This document shows positions 34,107 through 44,530 of a DNA stretch of 64,000 nucleotides, one piece after another. Positions within the stretch are counted from its first letter, which is position 1. Each line of letters opens with the position of its first letter. The stretch covers positions 668,230-732,229 of the forward strand of contig SDOX01000021.1 in the NCBI GenBank assembly GCA_004565275.1, given 5' to 3'. Source of the DNA: Nannochloropsis salina CCMP1776. Its lineage: Eukaryota; Sar; Eustigmatophyceae; Eustigmatales; Monodopsidaceae. The notes under the pieces are model-generated. The model ran no database searches, was not told the origin of the DNA, and was given only the letters and a program-made list of their open reading frames with translations. The position numbers and the translations under genes were made by a program.

Positions 34107-35163
34107 TCAGGAGGTACTGTCGATCGATGCGCGACAAATGCAACAGACGCTATTGGTTCTAAGCCACTTCTTGCAGCACTAATTTGGAAGGGGGAAGCAA
34201 TGTGAAAAAAAAGTGTGAGCCCTATGCAATAAAAATTTCCGACTCTCCGACGGCGTTACCACATACCTTAAAATGATATACGTGTGCACAGGGCAATGTA
34301 CAAAGCTTTTCTCCACCCTTATATTTCTCCAAGCATATGGTGCATGTTCCTCCTTCCTCTTCCTCCTCTGTCTCCCGGCCCGCTGGCCTGTCACGGGCAT
34401 GCGCATCCGATCCGAGCCCCACGCGCGCGGCAGCACCTCCCGGCCCCGTGTGACACAGGATACCATTGACATCAGCTCCGGCTGCGCTAGTCGCTCCACA
34501 TTTTTCCCGAGCAGTCGAAACATCCGATGCTTTGCGCTTCTTGCTCCTGGCTTGGCGGGGCACGAAGTGAACAGGGAGCCGCGAAATCTGGGCTTCCGTG
34601 GCACCGCGGTGGATCACCGGCCCACCGTGGCGCTGCGATAAGATGAGGCGTATAAGATTATTGGCATGGGAGAACAGGGGTGCGAGCTCCGGGGGGAAAG
34701 CCACGGCGGCGTCGCGAGCAGCCACCAGGCCCCCAAGCCCGCGCCCCCTCATGGTCATCCCCGCCGAGCGGTGCCGGATCGGGGGGGGCGGGAAGAGACC
34801 GCGCAACATAGAATCAGTGGCACGTCCAGATCGCCGTGGTCCCGGTCTGACCCCCAGGACCTGCACCTCCTCCTCGTCCTCTTCCTCTCTCCCCTCTTCC
34901 TCCGGCTCATCTCTCTCCTGAGTCAGATCGACGTAATTTGCGTCTCGAGTACTTCGTCCTTCGTTCGACATCGTGTATGATGCGGACGCGGTGACCGTTG
35001 ATTCTTCGATGTACTCTCCATTCCCACTTTCATCGGAAGCGTAGCTCTGATTAGCTTCCAAAATAGCCGTTGCCCCACCGGGAGACCTGCCCGCGTTGTT
35101 GCTGGGAGCACGAAGGCGCGGAACACCCTGGCCGCGTTGTCGCTTGTTCCCTCGCTGATGCAT
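34107..35163 (-). CDS. RING-H2 E3 ubiquitin ligase with disordered N-terminus
   Basis: Two exons, 35163-34267 and 34178-34107, phase 0, 322 residues. The first 245 residues are disordered, with an acidic run (EEEGREEEDEEEVQVLG) and Arg/Gly/Pro stretches. The RING-H2 is C-terminal and is split by the intron: CTICLEKYKGGEKLCTLPC, AHVYHF and then K-CCKKWL followed by CCICRA, supplying the C3H2C3 zinc ligands. Proteins of this shape recruit an E2 enzyme through the RING while the disordered part finds the target; the target is unknown. Without the 72-base second exon the RING would be incomplete. The gene stands head-to-head with the ELG1-like gene, 287 bases between start codons. Confidence 0.87.
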
Positions 35164-35450
35164 TCATAAGAAGGCTGCGTCCACCTGTTTCGCATGGAGT
35201 GGAGGGGACCAAAGGGTGAGCATGGGAGGTGGGGAAGGGCGGGCGCCGGACTGCCTCCTCGCCGTTTCCGTCGCCCTCGCCGCTTTGCCTGCGCTCCCGC
35301 CCTTCCCCCGCCCTGCTCCCAGCAACGAGAAATTTGCGAAGGCTTTGCTGACGACTGGTACAATTATTTCCCCCCCAACAGAACTCATGGTCGTAAGTGA
35401 ATTGCCTGGGCAGGCTTGATAGTGCAGGCAGCTCGACGAAACCCTCAGAG
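35164..35450. promoter_or_regulatory. Divergent promoter region of RING-H2 and ELG1-like genes
   Basis: 287 GC-rich bases with open frames on both strands, none convincing. A plus-strand ATG with a donor right after it (catggtc then gtaagtg at about 35393) could be part of an alternative leader exon of the ELG1-like transcript. Confidence 0.35.
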
Positions 35451-38400
35451 ATGAGGGTGGGAAGGGAGAAGCGGGTTGGGGGGCCGAATCAGCCGTCTTT
35501 GAACATTTTTTTTGGGAAAAAACCAGGCCGCGAGAAATACGAGACGAGTCAAGAAAGAGTGAGGGATAGCAATGCCGAAGTTTTTGAGGTGTGCCCTTCA
35601 CGCGAGAGGCCAGGGACTCGGGTTCCTCGATGGCGCAATCGGTGCATGACCCTTGTAGAGCGGTTGCTTGAGGAGGATGAGGAGGGATGGTTCGCGGGCC
35701 CGGTCAACGCCGAGCAGCTTGGGCTGGACGATTATTTCCGGATCGTCACAGAACCTATGGATCTAGGTACGATCAAGGCTAACTTGAAGCAAAACGCCTA
35801 CGTGTCACCGGAAGCCTTTGCTCGGGACGTCTGGCTGGTCTTCGATAATGCTCGCCGGTACAACGAGAGCCCCGACCATCCCGTGCATCAATTGGCGGTG
35901 GCGCTGGCAGGCAGCTTTGGGCGTGCATTCAACGCCCTTATTCCTAGGTCTGGCAGGTCCCGAGAAGAAGGAGATTCACCGTCGAGGGCGACGCCAGTGC
36001 CTCGACGTGGAGGGCTTGCAGAGGGTCCAGAAAGGGACGGAGAGGGTCTCGAAGAGAGCGACGTAGAGATTCTGGCAGCCTCCGGAGCAGGGTGGTCTAC
36101 AAAAAGGCCCTGTGAAATGGATCCACCGTTAAGTGTCGGAGCTTCTACCGGGGAGAAATTGCATCCTTTTTTTGCAAAGCGGACACATAACCTTAGTCAG
36201 AGAGAGAATTTTACGACGAGTCTTACCGCGGGGTCGACCAAAGCAAGCATTACATCTGCTCTAGAAAGGTAACATATATCTCATTTGAGCAATAGATTAT
36301 TCTCGACCTGACGAGTACCACGAGCGCCTCCCCCCCCCCTGTCCCACCCCTTTCTTGATACCCTCTGCCCTCAAAAAAACAATCGTACGGGGGCAAAATG
36401 TTGGGAGGTGAGCGCCTGACGGACAACTCACATTGTGTACATGTTCGAAAAAACAGTGATCTGCCAAGAACTGATGCGGCCGGCAGAAGCGCTACCGGCA
36501 AAGGAATGTTGCCGGGGTCTCGGCCCACTGAGGAGACTTCTTGCGAGGAGCGTGGCGCTACAAGGAGCAGTCAAGGACGCCGAGAGATGTCTGATGAGGA
36601 GCTTCTCGCAGCCAACGATTACTTTTTAAGCCAAGCGCTTAGCAAGCGTAAAGCGTCACTTCTTCGCGCCCACGCCGAGGAGGTGGAGAGGCGTATGCGC
36701 CGGGAATGGCTGGAGAGCTTGAACAACGGTAGAGAGATGCATCCCTTCTTTGAGAAAGCCAGAGCTGGAAGCAGCGGGCGTTCTGAGCTTCGACGCAGCG
36801 AAGGCTGTGTATCAATGCAGGATGAAAGGGCGTGGACTTGCCCGTTGTTTCCAGAAGTGACTCACGTCCATCAGGAGGACGAGACAGAGCAGCAGAACGC
36901 CCAAGTGCCCGCAGACACCATTCGCCTAGGAGAACTCTTAATACCGAAGCTGGGCGCAATGCCCGCGTTTTTCGGTCTTGACGGTGGCCCGCTTCCTTTA
37001 CATGCATCTCGTTGTCTAGTTTCCGAAGTCACGAAGACTCCAGAGGAGAATCGTCCCTCGGACGCGGGGGGGGCCGAGGAAGCCTCGCGAGGCATTATGC
37101 TGAGAAACGCAGATTTGAACGAACGGGGTCGCAGCATGCTGCTCCCTGTCAGCGATAGCAATGCTCAGCATGGTGCAGCTGAAAGTGAACAGGTGGGCGT
37201 ATGTATATGTGGTGTGTAACCGGCCGCAAAGGCCGTTTTTCTTCAAGGGCGCGTCTAACACATATTCCAATACATGCGTACCGCAGACGGTGTACTCCCT
37301 AGCCTCATCCGCAGAGATCGACGCTAAGGTCATTAGACGTCATTTGAAGTGGATGAAGAGGCAGCGAGAGCGAGGGTCGTCAGGCGTGGCAGCCCAGTGG
37401 GTGGATAGGTATCGGCCCGACGAGCCTGATGCGTTGGTGAGCGTCGGATGAAGGAAGTGCATTTGAAGGCCGCTCTTTGTCCGGTTCGAGTCTTAAAGTA
37501 TTGTTCTGATCTCATCCCGCCCTCTTCAACAGGTGTGGCCTTTGCGGCAGGCGGCTCTCTCGCTGCAGCAGTGGTTGGAGGACTGGCAAGAGTGGCGGCT
37601 GACAGGCTCGCGCGGTCATTCAACAAAGCAGAAGCGAAAGAAGCGTTTGCATGAGCGTTCGAAGCGTGACGCGGGAGACATAGATGAGGACGAATGGAAC
37701 GATGGTGAGCCGCGCACCACGACGCTCGTATGTGGCCCTTCCGGGATAGGAAAGTCGGCGGTTGTTTATGCGACAGCGGCAAGGCTTGGCTTCGAGGTCA
37801 TTGAGGTCAACACCAGCCAACTCCGGTCGGGTGTCGAAATCAAGAAACTCTTCAGCGAGGCCACGCAGTCACAGCATATAAGGCAAGCTTCTAGTGTTTG
37901 TACATTCGATCAGACGACGCCAGCGGAGCAGCTTTGGCTCACGTAAGTCACATTTGCATTGCTCGCTCTTTCTCGATGTCGCCCTTGTCGGTGTCCTTCT
38001 TCCTGTGTGAAGATTTTCTTCAGATGTATAGATACATATATATGTGATGGTCGCCTTTTTGACTACACCTCCCGTTGCAGGAAATCAAGTAAGGGCGCGA
38101 ATGGCCTCCAAAAAAGGAAAGGCGCGAAACAGAAGGATGAAGACGAGGTTGTCTGGCTCGACAAACCGATCCCGCGGAGCAGATCCGCGAACCGTATGAC
38201 CCTCATCCTCATCGAAGAGGTGGATTTGGTTTTTGAAGGTAGATCAACGCGTTGAAAATTGTGGCTATTTCTTGTTCTCGCGTTTCATTGCCAAATTTAC
38301 CTCGTCGGATGTAACTTGAAGTACTTCTATAACCGGGTTTCATTCTATCCGTCGTTCCTCAAACATCACGGTACAGAGGATGTGGGGTTCCACAGAGCGC

Positions 38401-40784
38401 TGCGCGAATTCATGTCTTCTGCGAAATGGCCTTTGGTGCTCACTGCCAACCATCCGCCGGACTGGCTATCGGAGATGGAATGCTGCCGTACAAGGACAGT
38501 CCTACCCTGTCCCACTGTCACATTGGCCCTCATGCTGAGCATGATTTGGGCAACAGAGGGCTTGCCGGGTTTACCTCGAGAACATTTCTGTGCCCTTGCG
38601 TGCTCCTCCCGAGGAGATGTTCGCTCAGCTATCATGAGCCTGCAGATGTGGTCTTTCGACTTCTCACCGAAAAGACAAGGGAACATTGGGCACCCAGGAG
38701 CGCCATACCGATCCGGAGCTACAGCCCTATCTCTGTTGCAGACGGGAAAGAGTGTAGATTTCCGTAAGACTTTAAAGGATCAAATGCTAGAGCAGAAACG
38801 GCTACAGAGTCGGACGCACGCAGATTGTAACCAGTCTCTTCCAGAGAAGCACTCGATTTTCGGTTACCATTGTCCGGTTGTGGACAGTGTGCACCCTCTG
38901 TGTGGGAGCCATGTCGGGGGCACGCGCATCACTATCCGCGGCCGACATTTCTTGCAGGCGAGCGACGATTCTGCTGGGGCCTGGGCTCCTGTGGACGTTC
39001 GTCTCGGGTCCCTGGCCTGCCTGCACGTAAAGGTGCTGTCCGACACGGAGATAACGGCCGTCACACCGGCGATCCCCCGTTCCTTGTATCCTGGCCAACT
39101 TCCTGTAATTGTGACTATCTGTCGCTTGATAAACAGTGCGAACACCTGGCAGCTGGCGTGCAGGGCTTGTTTTCGATTCCAAAGTGAGCGTCGCCCTGAG
39201 GACAGAAACTTTCCAGATCTCAAGTTGCCCGGCCATCATCTAAAGCGATGGAGATCGACAAGAGATGAGACGCCAACCAAGCAGTTGCAAATGAAAGGAA
39301 AGCATGTACGAGAGAAAATCCAGGTCGAGACGAAAGCAGAAGGAGAAGAGCAGTATCAAGTGAACGCTGACGATCAAAGCGGTAATTATGAGGGTCAAGT
39401 CAAACGTCGAAGAGTGGTGCTTGAAAGTGAGAGCGAGGACGAAGAGGTAGAGAGAAGATATGTGCAGAACGACTTGCCCTCCTCAAGTCCTGGTGCGGTG
39501 GTCACGGATGAAGTCCGAGATGACAAGGAGCGAGGCACAGCGACATGCGAAACAGATATTCTGTCGCACACTGATATCAGATCGCAGGCCCAGGCAGTGA
39601 TTGCCAAAAGAGAGGGCCGGGTCTCTTACTCGAGGGACGAAAGAGGGGATATGGAGGAGATTTCGAAGGAAATTGACAGGATCAAAGTTGCGCATGAGAA
39701 GTTGACTGAGCAGCTCGATGTTGTGAGAGCAGAAGTGCGGGTGGGAAAGACAGAGAAAGGGCGGAACCTAACAGGAGGAGCGGTACGACTACAACAGGAG
39801 AAGGATCAAGACTCGAAGACAGAAGCGCTTGAAGAGGGCAAGGGTAACAATAACTGGGACACAGGCGAGCATGGGGGACTGCCTGATGCCGGAGCACAGA
39901 AACATGACCAAGAAAGGCCGGTTGCGACTCTTCCAAGGCGTCTATGGCGCGAGGTGCTTCCGCCGCCAGCGAGGGGTGCTTCTTGTGTCGACACCTGTGC
40001 CTTGGAGATATTGAGCGATCATGCGGACGCTTTGTCGTGCTGCGACTTACTTGAAACGCTTACACCGGGACTCGACGGGGATGACTACGTGCAGGCCCCT
40101 TGCTCCTCGCTACTACGGCACGTTATTCCAGCAAAGGTCAGGCGTGTTTGAAGTTTGGAAGCAGTTTGCATGATCGTCCGTCACATCTATCTCACGCACG
40201 CTTCATTTCTCATCTTATACTCAACGTATAAAACTCAGGAAATAAGTGAGGAGAACAGCCCTTGGCCGCGGGGATCGGGTGGGGGCCATGAAGTCAGTAC
40301 CTTACTGCAGATATTGCTGGCTCGACGACAGCGGCCCGTTTGCTTCGAAATCTGCTTCCCGCCTGTTGACTCTACCATGATGGAAAGTCTGAAACGGAAG
40401 CGAGCCCTAGACGTGGTATGCGGGGGAGGTGGCTGTCGCAACCGAAGCTGTGATTCCACTTTCATCATCAATGTAGAGAGTACTGTGTCACGAAAAGGAA
40501 ATCTGCTGTATTCTTAATTCCTTCCTTATTTACTTACACAGGTTCTCGCCCTGATGCCGTCTTGCTTTTCCTTGCGATGGCCCTCTCGCCAGGATGTGCA
40601 AGTAGACTACACACCTTTGTTGCGGTCCATGCAGGTTGCGGACAGGTTTCGATGCTTTGCTGTACAAGATTTAGGGCGAGGATGTCGAAAGAAACGCACC
40701 TATTGGGATAGAGTGCTCTCAATAGAAATGAAGCACCTTGAAGATGATTTGGTTTTATTAGCTTCAGACTCGCCTTTTTCGTAA
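35451..40784 (+). CDS. ELG1/ATAD5-type PCNA unloader with bromodomain and IPT/TIG domain
   Basis: Eight exons: 35451-36268, 36457-37192, 37287-37436, 37533-37942, 38081-38238, 38377-40136, 40239-40415 and 40542-40784. All phases close, giving 1483 residues. A consensus PIP box QPSLNIFF is at residues 14-21. A bromodomain follows at about 61-163 (GPVNAEQLGLDDYF, EPMDLGTIKANL, FDNARRYN with the acetyl-lysine asparagine). HPFF motifs occur twice (KLHPFFAK, EMHPFFEK). WVDRYRP precedes the AAA+ ATPase with Walker A GPSGIGKS (about 636-643), VIEVNTSQLRSG and Walker B LILIEEVD. An IPT/TIG domain lies at about 925-1026 (GGTRITIRGRHFL to VIVTI). The C-terminus (VDYTPLLRSM, TYWDRVLSIE) matches ATAD5. 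The family unloads PCNA after replication as an RFC-like clamp unloader with RFC2-5. Neither extra domain is usual for it. Confidence 0.92.
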
Positions 40785-41088
40785 TGGTGGCTGTCAGGTG
40801 AAGTGAACTGACTAGGCCAGATCATCTGAGTTGACACGGCACTTGACAACTGAATGTACGCATTCGAATGTGCGCTATGGTTCCTCGGACATTCGAGAAT
40901 GACTTACAGTGAGTCGAACGACAAGGAAAAGTAGAAATTTATCTCGTAAAACGACGCATGTACAAGTAAAAATAGAAATAAGCAACATTTTTCTCATCAC
41001 GGTTTTATTGATTGAAGGTGAGCACGTCTCAAAAGATGAAGGCTGAATTGAGTGACATCTTCGGAAAGGATGTATCAGAATATTGACT
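40785..41088. other. Convergent spacer, no gene seen
   Basis: About 300 bases between two 3' ends. AT-rich, with likely polyadenylation sequences for both genes. Confidence 0.5.
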
Positions 41089-41745
41089 TTAATTAGCTGT
41101 TGTACCCTGGTGTTTTTTTTTCTCGCAAATGTACAAGAAATGAGGCAAAGATTTGGTGTGGGGGATATCCTGAACTGTGATCTGAAAGTTGATTTCCATG
41201 TCATCCAATAATTTCAGGCGAAAGTGCTTTTGGTGGAATGAAATGCTCAAAAAAAGGCTTTCGCAATCATTCCGTAAGAGCATGGCCACGCCTCGCATCA
41301 CCTTTGCCACGTCCTGCCTTACTTCCTCTCTAGGATTCCATGGATCACCTGTATGCACTGTCAAGGCATCTAGAGCTGCTTTTTCTATGACAATGTCAAA
41401 TGAAGCTGGAGGGAAAGCAGAGCTAGCCAAATCTGTCATGTCTCCCACCATCCACTCAAACCTGCCTGCTTCTTCTCCGTAAATAGCTCTCATCTTATTT
41501 ATCAGCACCTCGGAAAAGTCTTGGTTGCAAATATAGCTTTCGGGATGTAGAAAATGTTTCAGCTGCATCGAAAGCGTCGAATTGCCGCATCCAATGTGAA
41601 GAATGCGAAGTGGACGGTCGATAGGTACGTATTTCCTCAATAACGACTCAATGTCTTCAAAAGCGACGAGCCAATCGTATGATTCTTCCTGCAAAAAACG
41701 CGCATTCCAGTACTCCACATCTTTATATTCATCATCTGGTTTCAT
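41089..41745 (-). CDS. EEF1AKMT4-like lysine methyltransferase
   Basis: Single coding exon of 218 residues from ATG 41745. The domain is a class I SAM-dependent methyltransferase: YWNARF at the N-terminus, motif I LHIGCGNSTLSMQL, then NQDFSEVLINKM, EWMVGDMTDL, the characteristic FDIVIEKAALDAL followed by GDPWNP. These strings match the METTL13/EEF1AKMT4 group that methylates lysines on translation elongation factor 1A. The frame continues upstream of this ATG, but an intron (donor gtaagc at 41815, acceptor at about 41771) removes that part and its phase does not fit coding, so I place it in the leader. Substrate is by analogy only. Confidence 0.88.
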   Translation of the reverse strand: MKPDDEYKDVEYWNARFLQEESYDWLVAFEDIESLLRKYVPIDRPLRILHIGCGNSTLSMQLKHFLHPESYICNQDFSEVLINKMRAIYGEEAGRFEWMVGDMTDLASSAFPPASFDIVIEKAALDALTVHTGDPWNPREEVRQDVAKVMRGVAMLLRNDCESLFLSISFHQKHFRLKLLDDMEINFQITVQDIPHTKSLPHFLYICEKKKHQGTTAN

Positions 41746-43092
41746 TTCGGAAAGCAGGCTTGATTTTTCTGAAACGTGATACACGAAAAAAGAAAGTAAG
41801 CTTACGTTATGATGAGAGCAGAAGGTGAAGGCACGCGGCGATGTGATTGATGCTTCTTCAATGACATCGCCTGTAAATCCTCCCGTATATCCTGTGTCTG
41901 TTGTTATCTTTAATATTTTAATGGGCGGGAAACGAGAAGAAACATGATTAGGATGCGGAATAGGCAGGGCTGTGGTAGTAAGCAACTTGGCAAGCGCTGC
42001 TCTGAAGGAAATTTTCGAGGTCAAACTGCTAAAAGTCGCTCGCACTTTTGCATAACGATTGGAATCTCAAGATCTCCTGCAAGACCACTACCACCGCAAC
42101 GAGGAGGTCCAGATCGCATGTGAGATTGAGAGTTGCCGCATGTTTAACGTAACAGTAAGTTACTGCCGAGGCGTACACCGTGCGATGTCGTGAAACAGAA
42201 TCTCATGCAAGTAAAGTCAAAATGTCTGGACTTTCGTACCGTCAGGCATTAAAATGCAGTGGCTGATGAATTAAATAAAATGAAAACAGCAACTTGTCGC
42301 CCAAGCATTGCATCATACAATCATAACTTATGAGGACACCTTTCTTCTTGCTCCCAGCCCATGCCAGGATCGGCACCGAGAACGAATTAGTAGAAAAATG
42401 AAAAGAAAAGGAATGTACAAGCACTGTGGCCATTCATGTGAGAGGTGTTTACATTGTTTTTCTACCATATACCATACTTATGTCTGCGTAGGAAAGACAG
42501 GAAAAAAGCGCGAGTAGGTCGTGAGATCGTCATGTGCCATAATGCATGTTGCGCCACTCATTCGACGGGCATGATCCATCGCCGTGCGGCCCTCGGGGAC
42601 ACATGCTTCGGCGCCCGGAAGAAAGTGGCGCGTCCGAAGCGGGTGGAAAAGTTTTTGTAGAGTAATTCATCGACTGCACATACCCTTCAGGAGGGTTTTG
42701 AGCTCTCGTGACTTCCACTGAGGAGGCCACTTCCGGAGTGCCCTCTTTTCTTCTTTAGATTGCTTACACAATAGGCACATTTCTCTAAAAATGACTGATC
42801 GTGGCTGGCACGTGAGTTGGGGCAGATGTCATCAGTTCGATTTAAGCACGTGTCCGCAGCCACTTCCTTGCTGATAGCATTTCTCGCCCCTGGAAAGTAA
42901 CCTCTCCCGCTTTCTATTGCCTTTCGCCTTTCATTTTTTGGGGGGTAAAAACTGGTCCTAGATTTGTTGACTGTAAGGATCATGTGATGTCTTTGATGCA
43001 TACGTTCCTATACGAGCTGTCATGCGCACGAGCATGGTTATTCCATGGTGAGACTTGATTCTTTCATTTTGACAGGCAATTAAAGAGTTTCT
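41746..43092. promoter_or_regulatory. Divergent intergenic region, 1.3 kb
   Basis: Between the methyltransferase (minus) and EXOSC8 (plus). It includes the probable leader intron of the methyltransferase at about 41771-41815. A minus-strand frame at 43001-42687 contains a CxxC pair (KCAYC) followed by a donor gtaagc and an Arg/Lys-rich stretch; it might be a small exon but I could not build a gene from it. Confidence 0.35.
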
Positions 43093-44337
43093 ATGGCAGA
43101 CACTCCTAGCCGTGGAGCAGTCGAGGAGATGATCAGCTTTTATTCACGGTTTGACCCGGCGACATACCTGTCCGACCTTGAGACTGCTTGCAGACGTCAA
43201 GATGGCCGCAGTAACAAGCAGCTAAGGCCACTAAAGCTGCTCCAGGGAGTTTTACAAAAGAGCACTGCGGGTTCATCCCTGGCGAAGATTGGTGATACGA
43301 AGGTGTTAGCGGGGGTGAGCTTGCAGGTGGGCCAACCAGGTGAAGATTCTCCTGAAAAAGGAGAGATAGGTGAGTTTGGAACGCGTATGACTAAATAATT
43401 ACCAATGTTTTCAAATGTGAGGTAGTGGAAAAGAAACATATTTTGTTTCGCTAGCAATTGAATTCTATCGTTCATCTTCATCACCCATTTTATCTTTTTT
43501 TTCTTACTGGCCAGGCGTAGAAGTTAATTTATTGCCACTGTGCCATCCCAAGTTCTCCTCGATTCAGGCGCAGCAAGAGGAAAGCAAGGCACTGGAAAAC
43601 TTTGTGCAAAGCGTCTTGTTGAGGTAGACCCCGGAGGCTGGGTGAAACAGAAAACAGAATAAAGAAGAACCCGCTGACAAATGTTTGAGAGGGACTCATG
43701 ATTTTTGGAGGCTAAATGAAGTACATTCCCTACAGGTGCAATGTTGTACGGCGCGAGGACCTCTGCATCGTAGAAGGCCGCCATGTATGGAAGTTGAATG
43801 TTGATTTACAGTGCCTCAGCCATGATGGAAGCTTGGCAGACGCCTGCGTCCTGTCGGCCCTGTTAGCACTTGCTGACGTCACGCTACCTGTCACCATCGT
43901 CGACACGGACGAGAAAGTGGTCGTCTTGCATGGTAAGTTTTCATAAATTTCTGAATCGTCGGCGGGTTTCATCATTGTCAGTTTCGTACCATCTTCACTC
44001 TTTTCAAGAAATTTTATTTTAATACACTTTCCAAAATTGCCCTCATTTCGCTTCAGACCGTCCGCCCCGGCGCTTGGAAATGGCGCGTTTCCCCATCCCC
44101 TTGACTATAGGTTTTCATGCGGACATGCTCCTTGGCGATTTGTCCTTGGCTGAGGAGGAAAGAATTCCGACACGTTTGAGAATTGCCGTAGATTGTGAGA
44201 CAGGGCAGTTGTGCACGTTACAGAAGCTTGGAGGTGTATCCATGGCCTCCGAGCACTTAGACAGCGCAGTGGCTTTGTGCGGTGCTCGACAAAAACAATT
44301 TCTCCTCGAGCGGGATCTGCGACAAGACAAATCGTGA
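43093..44337 (+). CDS. EXOSC8: Exosome core subunit RRP43/EXOSC8
   Basis: Four exons: 43093-43369, 43515-43623, 43736-43932 and 44057-44337; phases close to 287 residues (human EXOSC8 is 276). This RNase PH-like protein is part of the six-membered ring of the RNA exosome, which degrades and trims RNA 3' to 5'. Recognisable parts are SSLAKIGDTKVLAGVSLQV, VRREDLCIVEGRHVWKLNVD, LSHDGSLADACVLSALLAL and LQKLGGVSMASEHLD. Eukaryotic ring subunits are catalytically inactive, so its role is structural. RRP42/EXOSC7 is the nearest alternative; the REDLCI and LADACVLSALLAL segments favour EXOSC8. Confidence 0.9.
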
Positions 44338-44530
44338 CGCGAAATAACAGGACATGTACAAAGGCGAGGCTCAGAGGAGAGTGTTCGAGGGATCATCACA
44401 CAGAATGACTTACAACATTTTTTTAAAGCAGCGCTTCAATATTCTTTAGATTCGAGCCACTTCTGTATTGTTTCCACTCGACAGACAGTAGTGCGTTGTT
44501 ATGCTCGTGCTTGCTCCTTCCTGCAAAGAC

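Noticed and set aside
35164-35601. Minus-strand frame upstream of the RING-H2 gene and a signal-peptide-like plus-strand frame at 35219-35395
   Set aside because: The two overlap each other in promoter DNA between divergent genes; neither joins the flanking coding exons in a sensible way.
37475-37500. ccggttcgagtcttaaag string like a tRNA T-arm
   Set aside because: It lies in an intron of the ELG1-like gene and no cloverleaf could be drawn around it.
40155-40517. Separate 120-codon gene
   Set aside because: Its core (EISEENSPWPRG to RKRALDV) is exon 7 of the ELG1-like gene with matching splice sites; the rest is intron.
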